A DNA stretch of 18,054 nucleotides from Planctomycetota bacterium (lineage in GTDB: Bacteria; Planctomycetota; PLA2; JAEUHO01). A program made the translations under genes and the position numbers. Position 1 is the first letter of the stretch. Each line of letters opens with the position of its first letter. The stretch spans positions 1 through 18,054 of the forward strand of contig JAPKHB010000037.1 of assembly GCA_026647295.1 (NCBI GenBank), written 5' to 3'. This document shows, piece after piece, positions 1 to 8,130 of the stretch. Under the pieces are notes generated by a model. That model was not told the DNA's origin. It searched no databases and was given only the letters and a program-made list of their open reading frames with translations.

Positions 1-22
1 GGAACGCGAACGTCGTTTCGGA

Positions 23-472
23 TCACGCCACCGGCGCGCTCGCGTGGCGGCCGGGCGCGGGCACGACGCCGGGGCGCGTCAGCGCGGAGCCCGAGAGGTA
101 CACGAAGCGGATCGGGGGATGCTCCACCCTGGGCCGCCGCGACTTGCGGTCGACGCCCAGCCAGACTTCGAACGGGTTCTGGGTCGTGAGGCCGTGGAGG
201 CGAAGGGCGGAAAGCAAACACACGACACGGCCGGGTACGAGCCGGGCGACCTCGGCAATGTCGCTTCCTTCGGTGACCAGAGCGTCGGGGTGGCGATAGA
301 GCCCGCGCGCCACCCGCTCGATCACGCCGCGCGCGCGGAGTCCCGGGATCTGCGACCACGACAGGCCCGCCGCTTCAAGGTCGCGTGACCGCGCCAGACT
401 GCGCTCCTTGAGGACGCGGAGCGCTCGTTCCTCGGGGGTCCGGCTCGGCACGATTCCTCGACTTCCAGGCAC
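23..472 (-). pseudogene. AbiEi-type antitoxin-like transcriptional regulator, probably frameshifted
   Basis: The 149-residue product resembles AbiEi antitoxins (type IV toxin-antitoxin, AbiEi_4 family), which repress their own operon and counter an AbiEii nucleotidyltransferase toxin. Residues about 15-62 form a winged-helix-like segment ending in ARGLYRHPD, typical of the N-terminal DNA-binding domain. Residues 83-107 (VCLLSALRLHGLT...VWLGVD) and 121-131 (IRFVYLSGSAL) match the conserved middle of the family. After LSGSALT the frame runs into an atypical GRHASAPVA tail and stops. A neighbouring frame continues to the window edge with GGVIRNDVRV, which looks like the family's next conserved strand before its VYSPAKTVAD-type motif. 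The simplest reading is a frameshift near positions 40-70, or a sequencing error. The start is GTG at 472; GTG at 451 is an alternative with a GAGG upstream. A partner toxin would lie beyond the left edge. The family call is confident, the frameshift less so. Confidence 0.7.
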
Positions 473-484
473 AAGTGCCGATGA

Positions 485-513
485 ATCGTATCAAAGGTCG
501 AGTGGGACTTCAA
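485..513 (-). promoter_or_regulatory. Putative sigma70-type promoter for the AbiEi-like gene
   Basis: On the minus strand a TTGAAG box (508-513) and a TACGAT box (485-490) are separated by exactly 17 bases. Each matches 4 of 6 consensus bases. Transcription would begin only a few bases before the GTG at 472, giving a very short leader or a leaderless transcript. This is based on consensus match only. Confidence 0.35.
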
Positions 514-701
514 CCTCCTACACCGGGCCCCCGGCGGACCAGCGCCGCGTGAACCGCCCGGCCGGGACTGGGGGCCTGAGCCACCCTCTTGGCTTCCGCC
601 AGGCGCACCAGATCCAGCCTTTCTTCCTCCCCAACGGAGAACCAGACGTACGGGAACCAGGAGGGCGGAGAGCCCGCCAAAGGCACGCGCACTTCAACCA
701 C
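510..701 (-). CDS. Small hypothetical protein (63 aa), doubtful
   Basis: I do not recognise this 63-residue product. It begins with GTG 18 bases after the stop of the 687-aa gene on the same strand and could be its short operon partner. The peptide has balanced composition (PSWFPYVWFSVGEEERLDLV, then RLAEAKRVAQA) rather than the arginine/proline/alanine-rich look of antisense frames here, and G/C at third positions is frequent. There is no signal peptide or membrane segment. The start has only a weak GGAAG close to it. Its stop overlaps the predicted promoter of the AbiEi-like gene. It may equally be a remnant or chance ORF. Confidence 0.3.
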   Translation of the reverse strand: MVEVRVPLAGSPPSWFPYVWFSVGEEERLDLVRLAEAKRVAQAPSPGRAVHAALVRRGPGVGG

Positions 702-719
702 CGCTTCCAGGTGCCTGCC

Positions 720-2783
720 CTAGCGCACGACCAACCTGACCATCGCGTCGTCGCGCTGGACACGGACGAGGTACCCGGTCGGCTGCGCTCCACCGCGGGG
801 CTCCGCTACGCCCCCATCCACTTCGAGGCTCCAGACATCGTTCGGATGAAAGAGCAGCGCCGCCTCGCCGGCAAACAGGCCAAGGGAGACGTCCCCCCGT
901 TCGCTCGTACGCCAGGCATGGCCGACGCCCCTCCCTTCGCGCGCAAAGACCTCGCTCGGGCTGGCGAACACCGGGTAGCCGGCGAGCGGAACGCCGTTGG
1001 CGCCGGTCGCCCGAACCAGCACACTCCGAAAATCGCGGGCCCGTACGTGCAACGGTCCGCCCCGGGGTGGCACCCGGATGAGCGCCGCCTCGGACGTGGG
1101 CAGAAGCACCGTGAGCACGTCCGGGGAGCTCGGGGCGCGGAACTCGACGCACTGGTCGCGGCCGACAAAGCCGACATCCCCGGGCAAGCCTTCCATTCGA
1201 AGGCGTGCGCTCGCGTACAGGCTCGCCATGGCCCGTCGGACATCCTGCCCATCCGCGTCACGTGTTCGGCCCCGCAGCCCTCGCGCCTTGATCTTCCACA
1301 GGTCGCCAAGCGCGGACAGCACGCCGTGGCGCTCGGCGAAGGGCGCCGCGTGCCCAATCACCGCCGCCATGAAGAGATCGCGAGGCGGATCCCCGCCTCC
1401 TGGGACGATGCGATACCTTGCGACATGCGCCGACCGGAGCAGCACGGGCACTACGCGCTCTACGCCGGCGTCGAACGTGATGGCTCCGGCCTCGAACCCG
1501 CCCGCGGCCCATGCCTCCATCTCATAGGTGCCCGGGATCAGATGGAGCGGAGCGCCTGCACGGCCTTCCTCCCAGGTGAGGGGTATCCTCGAAGGAAGGC
1601 TCATGCGGTCGGTGTCCGCGATCGCGGCGTTTCGATCGGACCGCGCCCCTTCCCGCGGAACCGACTTCCAGCGGACAAACAACTCTGTCGGGCGCTCGTC
1701 CCCCGTCGCCTGTACGTCAAGACGCACGGGTCGCGTTCCAACGCCCCTGAACACGACATCCACCACGCGGCCGTCGATCGCGACGACTTGGCTCTCCGGG
1801 GTGAAGGCCACCCCGGGGTGGGTGCACGTGACGATCACCCTGGCGTCCCGGGCCGCTTCGAACTGAACGTCGCCCCGGTTATCCGTCAAGCCGGTGAAGG
1901 TCGCCAGCGAACCCGCCGACTCCGCCCCCTTGGGCCTCACTGCGACCGTTGCCCCTTCGACCGGTGACCCGTCGTCCCTCCTGGCGTGAACGTGAAGCAG
2001 GGCGGGCACGAGCGACACGGGGATGGTCGTCGGTTCGCCGCGTCGGACCCGTCGTTCCTCCCATGGCGTCATCAGCCCACGGACGGCCGCAGCGACGAGC
2101 ACCCGCTTCGTGCCGCGGCCGCCCGGATCCGCGTCGACCCGCCACGACTCTCCGGGACGCAGCACCGTTACGTGCCCCTGTTCGGCGTCCCGAATGAACA
2201 CCACGGCCTCCCCGCGGACGGCCGCATCGACGCCCACCACGTCCACAACCGTCGAGGCATCCCTGTCCGATAGTGCCGCGGTGAGCGGGAGGGTCAGCGA
2301 GACAAACGCCGTGGACGACCGAGCCATCCGTTGCTGTACCGGAAGGTACCCTTCAGCCTTGGCCTGGACCTCGATCTGCAAGTCTCCGGGGACCTTCCTG
2401 AACTCGGCGACTCCCGACTCGTCGGTTGTCGCGCTCCGAAAGAACTCCGAGTCCCCCTCGTCACCCTCGAGAAAGGGCGAGAGGCGGACGTGTACGCCGG
2501 CGCCCGGAATGGCCGCGCCTGTTGCGGCATCCCGAACGGTAACGTGAAGCGTCCGGGGACGGTGCAACTGAGACTCCGGAACCGCGGCTTGATCCGGTGC
2601 CGTCCCGCTCGTTCGCGGCGTCTCCGTCATGGCACCTGCGGCGCTTGGAGCCGTTGCGTCGGAAGGCTGGGGAGATCCAGCCGGTCCCGTCCAACGCGGC
2701 CAAAGCAAGGCCCCCAGCGCGACGCACGCGCCGCCCAGCACAACGAGCGCCCCCGCGCGGCGAAGTCCCGAGCCTTCCCTCAT
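720..2783 (-). CDS. Membrane-anchored or secreted protein with carboxypeptidase-regulatory-like domains
   Basis: The 687-residue protein opens with charged residues (MREGSGLRR) and a hydrophobic segment at about 11-28, which would export it or anchor it with the bulk outside the cytoplasm. A proline/alanine/threonine-rich linker follows to about residue 75. Residues about 78-165 (TLHVTVRDAATGAAIPGAGV...TDESGVAEFRKVPGD) form a CarboxypepD_reg-like beta-sandwich. Residues about 262-346 (LLHVHARRDDGSPVEGATV...TDNRGDVQF) form a second. The rest is beta-rich and unassigned, without an enzyme motif that I recognise. Such domains usually act as binding or structural modules in surface proteins. The cysteine at residue 20 lies in GGAC, a poor lipobox, so I do not call it a lipoprotein. 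The start is ATG with GGAAGG 4 bases upstream. The 1237-aa protein at 4123-7836 has the same architecture in longer form. Confidence 0.75.
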   Translation of the reverse strand: MREGSGLRRAGALVVLGGACVALGALLWPRWTGPAGSPQPSDATAPSAAGAMTETPRTSGTAPDQAAVPESQLHRPRTLHVTVRDAATGAAIPGAGVHVRLSPFLEGDEGDSEFFRSATTDESGVAEFRKVPGDLQIEVQAKAEGYLPVQQRMARSSTAFVSLTLPLTAALSDRDASTVVDVVGVDAAVRGEAVVFIRDAEQGHVTVLRPGESWRVDADPGGRGTKRVLVAAAVRGLMTPWEERRVRRGEPTTIPVSLVPALLHVHARRDDGSPVEGATVAVRPKGAESAGSLATFTGLTDNRGDVQFEAARDARVIVTCTHPGVAFTPESQVVAIDGRVVDVVFRGVGTRPVRLDVQATGDERPTELFVRWKSVPREGARSDRNAAIADTDRMSLPSRIPLTWEEGRAGAPLHLIPGTYEMEAWAAGGFEAGAITFDAGVERVVPVLLRSAHVARYRIVPGGGDPPRDLFMAAVIGHAAPFAERHGVLSALGDLWKIKARGLRGRTRDADGQDVRRAMASLYASARLRMEGLPGDVGFVGRDQCVEFRAPSSPDVLTVLLPTSEAALIRVPPRGGPLHVRARDFRSVLVRATGANGVPLAGYPVFASPSEVFAREGRGVGHAWRTSERGDVSLGLFAGEAALLFHPNDVWSLEVDGGVAEPRGGAQPTGYLVRVQRDDAMVRLVVR

Positions 2784-3098
2784 GGGACCTTCCGCGCTGC
2801 TCTGCCCCTACGCGTGGCACCTTCCGTTCGGGCTCTCTTCCTCATGGCTGGCTTGGAGCCTACCGCGCCGAACGCCGCCGCACCACGCGGGACCGCCGGC
2901 CAGCCTCACCCCGGAACCCGGGTCGGCCGGGGCGCCGCAACCGGGGCCGCCATGCCACGCCAATCCGAGCTCCCGACACGCGCGGCCCGCCCCGACCCAA
3001 GTGCTGCGCCGCCCCGCCCGTCGCGGCCTCGCCAAGACCCTGCCCTTCGGCCAAGCATGGGTCTCCGCTGTGCGCCACCGGGATCCGCACCGACCCGA
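2784..3098. other. GC-rich intergenic stretch without a supported gene
   Basis: Several open frames cross this stretch on both strands, but their peptides are dominated by proline, arginine, alanine and glycine and none has a recognisable domain. It holds the upstream region of the 687-aa gene. I see no clear promoter, repeat or RNA structure. Confidence 0.5.
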
Positions 3099-3245
3099 TC
3101 ACGCGTCCCGGGGGCCCTCGCGCTGGGGCAGGAGGGCGGCCAGGGCTTGCCGGGCACGCTCTGCAAGGCGGGGGAAGGGGAGCTTTGCCCAGGACTCCAG
3201 GCGGCCGTCAAGCGAGGCGACCCTTCCGCCCGCGAAGACGGTCCA
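3099..3245 (-). pseudogene. Orphan C-terminal fragment of an unidentified gene
   Basis: On the minus strand a 48-codon stretch directly follows an in-frame TAA (3246-3248) and ends at TGA. It encodes a natural-looking segment, beginning TVFAGGRVASLDGRLE and continuing SWAKLPFPRLAERARQAL, and third positions are mostly G or C. There is no ATG, GTG or TTG start near its beginning, and the peptide reads like the C-terminal strand and helix of a larger enzyme. I cannot name the family. The best explanation is the tail of a gene lost by deletion or broken by frameshifts upstream. Chance coding character is the alternative. Confidence 0.35.
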
Positions 3246-3404
3246 TTAGGTGGGGCCTCCCTACCGACGGAGGCGGCCCGCCGAGGAACAGACCCGCCCG
3301 TGCGGCCCAACCTTGGTGCTCCGGCGGCTCTACGGCACGTGCGGGGGTCGGAGCACGCGGCCCCCGCAACGCCCTGTCGAACCCCGGGCGGAGAATCCCG
3401 CCGG

Positions 3405-3764
3405 ATGCCGCGACGCTCCATCCCGCCCAAGAACCCAGGGCCCAGCCGCTGGCCGCCGCCGCGCGCCGTGCTTGACCGCCTGCTCGAGGAAGCCACGGTC
3501 GACTGCTACGGCCAGGACGAGCAGCTCTGTGGCGTGTTCACGATGTTGGAGGACGAACTACGCGTGCCCTTCTCCGTCTCGCTCCTCGGCGTCGAGGCCG
3601 TGGTCGAGCGCGTGGAACTCACCGCCGCTGGCGACATCGTCGCCCTCTGCCGGCGCGGGCGAAGGAAACAGGCCATCCCGATCCTTGACCTGCCCCTGCC
3701 CCGGCCGAAGCCCGAGGGCGCTGAATGGATCGAGGTCTACCGGAAGTTCGTCCGATGCGGGTAG
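3405..3764 (+). CDS. CcbP-like calcium-binding protein
   Basis: The product is a 119-residue acidic cytoplasmic protein resembling the CcbP (Calci_bind_CcbP) family, whose cyanobacterial member binds calcium during heterocyst regulation. The family-like core spans about residues 22-115: VLDRLLEEATVDCYGQDEQ, then FTMLEDELRVPFSVSLLGVE, then a strand with IVALCRRGRRKQAIPILDLP and a final GAEWIEVYRKFV. Acidic clusters at E28/E29, D33, D38/E39 and E49-D50-E51 could coordinate calcium. No signal peptide is seen. The ATG at 3405 was chosen because the frame upstream has low-complexity, non-coding character and a GGAGA lies 10 bases before it. It stands alone, 358 bases ahead of the large repeat protein on the same strand. 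The calcium role is inferred from the family only. Confidence 0.7.
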   Translation: MPRRSIPPKNPGPSRWPPPRAVLDRLLEEATVDCYGQDEQLCGVFTMLEDELRVPFSVSLLGVEAVVERVELTAAGDIVALCRRGRRKQAIPILDLPLPRPKPEGAEWIEVYRKFVRCG

Positions 3765-3889
3765 CGCAAGCGTTCGCCGGATCGGTCGCCGGCCATGACG
3801 CCAGGCGTGGTGTGCCCACGGAGCAACGGCGGTGCGGTCGGTCGGGACCTCCTGCCCTCGGCAGCCTACCGCCGGCGGAGTAACGGCTC

Positions 3890-3907
3890 GGGGAACCGTC
3901 CTTCCCC
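3890..3907 (+). terminator. Short hairpin downstream of the CcbP-like gene
   Basis: GGGGAA (3890-3895) pairs with TTCCCC (3902-3907) around a six-base loop, 126 bases after the stop of the CcbP-like gene. No T-run follows, so intrinsic termination is uncertain; it may only be a folded element in the spacer. Confidence 0.2.
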
Positions 3908-3921
3908 CCGGCGATCAAGGG
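3907..3921 (+). repeat. 15-bp direct repeat, copy 1
   Basis: CCCGGCGATCAAGGG occurs here and again at 4037-4051, exactly 130 bases apart and both upstream of the 1237-aa gene. The bases after each copy (gctgccgtccga and gctccagccga) are also similar. Role unknown: a regulator site or a remnant of a small duplication. Confidence 0.5.
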
Positions 3922-4036
3922 CTGCCGTCCGAGATCCAATCCGCCGGCATTCGCCGCCCCCGGGGGTTTGTCGCCCCGCCCCGCCTCCGCGCGCGGTGCG
4001 CACAGGCGGCGGTGGCCCGCGCCGAGCGCCGGGGCG

Positions 4037-4051
4037 CCCGGCGATCAAGGG
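4037..4051 (+). repeat. 15-bp direct repeat, copy 2
   Basis: Exact second copy of the 3907-3921 repeat, 71 bases before the ATG of the 1237-aa gene, where a regulatory site could sit. Confidence 0.5.
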
Positions 4052-4122
4052 GCTCCAGCCGACGCCGGGGGGCGTTGGTACCATGAGCGCATCCGCTTTA
4101 CCGGGGGCGCGGAGGGAACGGC

Positions 4123-7100
4123 ATGGGCCGGGGTGCGACGCTTGGGATCCTGCTCCTTGCGGCGGGCGCGGCCGGCGCGTGGCTGCTCCGGGGGGACGAT
4201 CACCCGAACCCGGTCGACCCGTCGATTTGGGGGGACACGCCCCCCGGGAGCCTGCCGGCCGCCGGGCCGACGCTCGCCGCCGCGACGCGCGATGATGCCG
4301 GTCCTCGCCGAGGTCGCGGCAGCATCGCGGGTGTGGTGCGCCAGGAGGGGACACCGGTGCCCGCGCGCGTGCAGGTCCGCCGCGGCGAATGGCCGCCCGA
4401 GGACCTCCGGGCGAGTCCCGGGAGCACCGCCGCCATCCTGCACCGGCTGTCCCTTCCACCGGTTTCGGCCTCCGCGGCCGTGGAACTTACGGCGGGCCCG
4501 GACGGGCGCTACGAGGCGACCGGGCTGGCGGCGGGCCTTTACCTCGTGATCGCCACGGCGGAGAACGGCGCGCGGGGCGAGGCGGGCGCCACGCTCGCGC
4601 TGGACGGAGCGCACGCGCGCGCCGACGTGTCGATCCAAGGGCACGCCGAGTCGCTTCGCGGCCGCGTGCGCTACGCCGACGGCCGGCCGTTCGCGGGCAC
4701 CGTCCTTGTCGCGACGGCGCCCGGGGACCGGTCTTGGCCGTCCGGGCTCGAGGTACGCGCCGCGGTCGACGAGACCGGAACGTTCGTCGCGACGGGCCTT
4801 CCCCGCGCTGACGTCACCGTCACGGCCGTCCGCGACGGCGTGCTCCGCGTCTCCAGCGGCCGCGTGCCGCTCCCGCAACGCGACGAACTCATCCTCATCG
4901 TCGACGCGGGGACGACGCCAAGGGAGGGGCGCGTCGTCGCGGCAGAGGACGGCCGCCCGATCGAGGGGGCGACGGTCCTTGGCGGCGGCCGGAGGCCCGC
5001 CGGGGGGGCCCTCATCGTGCGGACAGCGAGCGACGCCGCCGGCCGCTTCCGCCTCTGGCTTCCCGCCGAGGGCGGCGCCCTCCGGGCCGTCGCGCGCGGC
5101 TTTGCGCCGCTGCGGATGGCGATCGAGGAGATACCGCCGCCCCCCGAGACGATCGTGTTTCGCCTCGCGCGCGGAGCGACGCTCACCGGCCAGGTCACGG
5201 CCGCCGCGGACGGTCGGCCCGTGCCGGGCGTGCGCGTGCGGGTCGTGCCCCAGGACTACTGGCACGTGCAGTTCTTCCCGCCCGAACCGGCGACGACGGA
5301 CGCCAGCGGACGCTATGTGCTCGAGGACCTCATCGCCGGCGAAGCCGTGGCGTTTGCGGAGGGCGCCGGCTGGGCCACGCCCGAGATCCTGAGCACGGAC
5401 GGCTTCGGTGCGGACCCCTTGAGGGTCGACCTGGTCGCCGGAGGGACCGAGACGCTGGACCTTCGGATCGTTCGGACGACGTCGGCCCGCGGCGTGGTCC
5501 TTGACCCGTCGGGGGCGCCCGTGGAGGGAGCCGTCGTTCGGGCCTTCGGCCGCCAGTCGCCCCGCTCGTACTCCTGGCTCGGCGCGATCGAGAACGTGCG
5601 GGTAAGCCCCGCGACCACCGCACGGGACGGGACGTTCGAGGTCCCGGGGCTCCTCGGCGGGGCGATGTACGTGTTCACCGCCGACCTTCCGGATGGAGGC
5701 TGGGGACGCTCCGGATTCGTCCGGGCGAACGACGATTCGCCCGTGCACGTCGAGATCCGCTGTGCGGTGCCGCGCGAGATCGTCGTCACGGTTCTCGAGG
5801 AGGCCAGCGGGACGCCGATCGCCGGCGCGGATGTTTGGGCCGAGCCGACGGAGAGCGCGTTCCTGTCGGAAGACCTGGCATCCGACACGACGAACCCCGT
5901 TGGGACCGCCCGCCTGGTCGTGCGCGTCGCGGGGGCACTCCGCCTGCAGGCGACCGCGGAGGGCTACGGGGACGCGCGCTCCGTGACCGTGGACGACGGG
6001 CAGACGACGGCGACTGTGACGCTGCCCCGCGGCCTCCTCCTCTCGGGACGCGTGCTTCGGCCGGACGGGTCTCCCGCCGCCGGGGCGGAGGTCTTCTCCC
6101 TCGCCAGCGAGGGTCACCCGGGCGACCGTGGCCACTTCAGCACCCGCGCCGATCGAGCGGGCGAGTTCCGCATGACCTTCGCCACCCCCGGGACGCGCAT
6201 CATTCGCGCGCGCCTGTCCGTCGGCGGACAGGACTGGGTGGCCAGCGCGCACGCCCAGCCCGGTGCCGACCCCGTTGTCTTACGGCTCGCCCCTCCCGGC
6301 GCCACGCCACGGGCGCCGGGCACGCTCCTGGTGCGCGTCGTCGGGCCCGACGGCGCCGCCGTGCCGCGGGCGGAGGTCGCGTTCCTCGACGGTCTGGTGT
6401 TTCCGATCGAGGTTCGCGACGGACGGACGGAACTCCCCCTGGAAGGTCGCCGCGAGATCCGCATCGTCGTCCAGAACGCGGCGGCCGCCGACGGAAGTCC
6501 GCTACCCTACGGGCCGGCGAGCGCCGGTCCCTTCGCCGCCACCGAGGAGGAGGTCGTCGTCCTCCTTCCGATTGAGCGTACGCTCGAAGGCCTGGTCCGG
6601 GATCCTGACGGACGCGGCGTCAGGGGCGTTGCGGTCTGGGCCCACTGGAGCTTGGAGGACGGCGCGACGGGTTCCGAGCGGGCCTTCTCGGGCAACGACG
6701 GCACGTTTCGTCTCGGCCGGCTGCCCGACAGACCCGTCACGCTCCTCGTGCACGTGCCGCCCGGGTTCGTCCGCCCCAAGGCGGTCGAGGTGAAGCGGGG
6801 CGAGACGGGCATAGAGATCGCGTTGAAGGCGGGCGTGAGCGCGGAGATCCGCGTGCTCGACGACGAAGGGAAGCCCGTCCGCGCTGAAGTCGCGGCCATC
6901 GATCCGGATGCCACCGACTACGAGAGGGTTCGCACGGACCCGGAAGGCGTGGCCATCCTCGAGCGACTCGACCCGGCGGCGACGTACCAGCTCCAGGTGG
7001 AGCCGGACTCGCCCTCGGCGCTCCTCGGGCACGCTCGGAACGGTTGGACCCCGGCGGACACGACCGTGCGCCTCGAACGGGGGCTCCCCGTTCGCGGAGT

Positions 7101-7836
7101 GGTCCGCGATCCCGCGGGGCGACCCCTCGCCGGAGCCGGGGTCAGGGCCGCCGTCGCCACCGACAACCTGATGCGGTTCCACGCGGACGTCGCCACCGAA
7201 GGCGATGGGACCTTCGCTTTCGAAGGCCTCCCCGCGGGCGAGGTGCTGCTCTTCGCAACGCTGGCGGAGGGTTCGAGCCGCGCCGTCATGCAAAGCGTGC
7301 AGGCCGGAGCGACGGACGTCGTCCTCACGCTCGACCCCGGGCTCGGCCTCACCGTACGGATCGCGGAGTGGCCGGCGACGGAGGTAGCCGCCAAGGCGAC
7401 GCTCGTCGAACAGGACCTCGAGGTCCCCGTCACGATCACGGCGCGGATCGGCCCCGACGGCACCGTGCGGTTCTACGGGCTCGCGCCCGACCGCGCCTAC
7501 ACCCTCTGGATCCCCCCCACCCGGGCCGGGCGATCCCTTCTGCGGCGCGACGTGCGCACCGCCGCGGAGCCCCTCGCCGTCGCGCTCGCGCCGGGCAGGA
7601 CGATCGCGGGACGCCTCACGGTCCCGCCGGGCGCGAGGGTGACCCGGATCGTGGCGTCCACCCTCCGCGGCCAGGCACTTGCGCCCGGGACGTGGACCGA
7701 CGACGGCAGCTACCGCATCGACGGCCTTCCGGATGGCACCTGGACGATCGTGGCGACGGCGCACAACGGTCCCACCTCGTACCGCGGCGAGGCCGAAGCC
7801 GCCGCGGGCGGCTTCGCTGACGTCGAGTTGCGGTGA
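4123..7836 (+). CDS. Large exported protein of tandem carboxypeptidase-regulatory-like beta-sandwich repeats
   Basis: The 1237-residue product starts with a hydrophobic segment (ATLGILLLAAGAAGAWLL, residues 5-22) that acts as signal peptide or anchor, then a proline-rich linker to about residue 65. The remainder is roughly 12-13 tandem units of about 80-95 residues. Each opens with a strand and turn of the type G-x-V-x(3-4)-DG-x-P-x(2)-GA-x-V and closes with DxxGxF...L...G. Clear examples begin near residues 255 (GRVVAAEDGRPIEGATV), 350 (LTGQVTAAADGRPVPGVRV), 635 (LSGRVLRPDGSPAAGAEV), 820 (LEGLVRDPDGRGVRGVAV) and 980 (VRGVVRDPAGRPLAGAGV). This matches CarboxypepD_reg-type folds, usually found in surface or periplasmic proteins. 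No catalytic motif was found. The ATG follows GGAGGG (4111-4116) by six bases, a strong ribosome site. Unit count is by eye. Confidence 0.8.
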   Translation: MGRGATLGILLLAAGAAGAWLLRGDDHPNPVDPSIWGDTPPGSLPAAGPTLAAATRDDAGPRRGRGSIAGVVRQEGTPVPARVQVRRGEWPPEDLRASPGSTAAILHRLSLPPVSASAAVELTAGPDGRYEATGLAAGLYLVIATAENGARGEAGATLALDGAHARADVSIQGHAESLRGRVRYADGRPFAGTVLVATAPGDRSWPSGLEVRAAVDETGTFVATGLPRADVTVTAVRDGVLRVSSGRVPLPQRDELILIVDAGTTPREGRVVAAEDGRPIEGATVLGGGRRPAGGALIVRTASDAAGRFRLWLPAEGGALRAVARGFAPLRMAIEEIPPPPETIVFRLARGATLTGQVTAAADGRPVPGVRVRVVPQDYWHVQFFPPEPATTDASGRYVLEDLIAGEAVAFAEGAGWATPEILSTDGFGADPLRVDLVAGGTETLDLRIVRTTSARGVVLDPSGAPVEGAVVRAFGRQSPRSYSWLGAIENVRVSPATTARDGTFEVPGLLGGAMYVFTADLPDGGWGRSGFVRANDDSPVHVEIRCAVPREIVVTVLEEASGTPIAGADVWAEPTESAFLSEDLASDTTNPVGTARLVVRVAGALRLQATAEGYGDARSVTVDDGQTTATVTLPRGLLLSGRVLRPDGSPAAGAEVFSLASEGHPGDRGHFSTRADRAGEFRMTFATPGTRIIRARLSVGGQDWVASAHAQPGADPVVLRLAPPGATPRAPGTLLVRVVGPDGAAVPRAEVAFLDGLVFPIEVRDGRTELPLEGRREIRIVVQNAAAADGSPLPYGPASAGPFAATEEEVVVLLPIERTLEGLVRDPDGRGVRGVAVWAHWSLEDGATGSERAFSGNDGTFRLGRLPDRPVTLLVHVPPGFVRPKAVEVKRGETGIEIALKAGVSAEIRVLDDEGKPVRAEVAAIDPDATDYERVRTDPEGVAILERLDPAATYQLQVEPDSPSALLGHARNGWTPADTTVRLERGLPVRGVVRDPAGRPLAGAGVRAAVATDNLMRFHADVATEGDGTFAFEGLPAGEVLLFATLAEGSSRAVMQSVQAGATDVVLTLDPGLGLTVRIAEWPATEVAAKATLVEQDLEVPVTITARIGPDGTVRFYGLAPDRAYTLWIPPTRAGRSLLRRDVRTAAEPLAVALAPGRTIAGRLTVPPGARVTRIVASTLRGQALAPGTWTDDGSYRIDGLPDGTWTIVATAHNGPTSYRGEAEAAAGGFADVELR

Positions 7837-7937
7837 GGACCAACTGCGGGGCGATTGACGAAGCGGCACAAAACCTCGCCCCAACCCCCTCCACTCGCGC
7901 ATGAACCCGCCGTAGCGGTCGGTGTCGACCGCAATGC
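7837..7937. other. Spacer after the repeat protein with possible continuation of a broken gene
   Basis: No full gene. On the minus strand one frame encodes VDTDRYGGFMREWRGLGRG with strong third-position G/C bias. It sits directly downstream of, but in a different frame from, the remnant at 7938-8130 and could be its shifted continuation. Confidence 0.3.
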
Positions 7938-8130
7938 TCACGAGCAACGAGACGCATCCATGTGATCCTGCTCCTGGACGGCTGCATCGAAGCCCGTATC
8001 CTCCGCCCATGTTCGGTTGTGGTCCATGACCGATTCGAAGGTCATCTCGCCGCAGTGGAAGATGCACATCGGGTCGGCCTCGAGCTGGACGGCCGCGATG
8101 TCGAGGCCGTACCCCCACCATTGATGTCTA
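7938..8130 (-). pseudogene. Remnant of an unidentified gene
   Basis: A minus-strand segment encodes a natural-looking peptide of about 60 residues, beginning QWWGYGLDIAAVQLEADPMC, continuing IFHCGEMTFESVMDHNRTW and ending at TGA. Third positions are overwhelmingly G or C, unlike noncoding spacer. The frame stays open upstream, but the peptide there is arginine-rich and lacks coding character and a supported start. Past the stop the coding signal resumes in another frame (VDTDRYGGFMREW), so both ends look broken. I do not recognise the family. The opposite strand is also open for a short histidine/serine-rich peptide, which I regard as the shadow. Confidence 0.4.

Noticed and set aside
322..513. 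63-codon minus-strand frame starting TTG just after AGGAGG
   Set aside because: The ribosome-site-like sequence abuts the TTG with no spacing, and the frame overlaps the AbiEi-like gene with shadow composition.
408..1967. 519-codon plus-strand open frame
   Set aside because: Antisense to the 687-aa protein, with no recognisable domain and atypical composition.
2700..2783. Lipoprotein signal in the 687-aa protein
   Set aside because: The Cys at residue 20 lies in GGAC without the required hydrophobic -3 residue.
2331..3404. N-terminal part of a long plus-strand open frame ending in the CcbP-like gene
   Set aside because: The part before 3405 is antisense to the 687-aa gene or low-complexity spacer; only the section from ATG 3405 has family-like sequence and a ribosome site.
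4045..6252. 735-codon open frame on the minus strand
   Set aside because: It lies wholly antisense to the 1237-aa repeat protein, its peptide is rich in Arg, Gly, Pro and Ala without domains, and it is explained by high GC.
6502..8121. 539-codon minus-strand open frame
   Set aside because: Antisense to the repeat protein with shadow composition. Only its short VDTDRYGGFMREW part outside that gene has coding character, and that is reported as a remnant.
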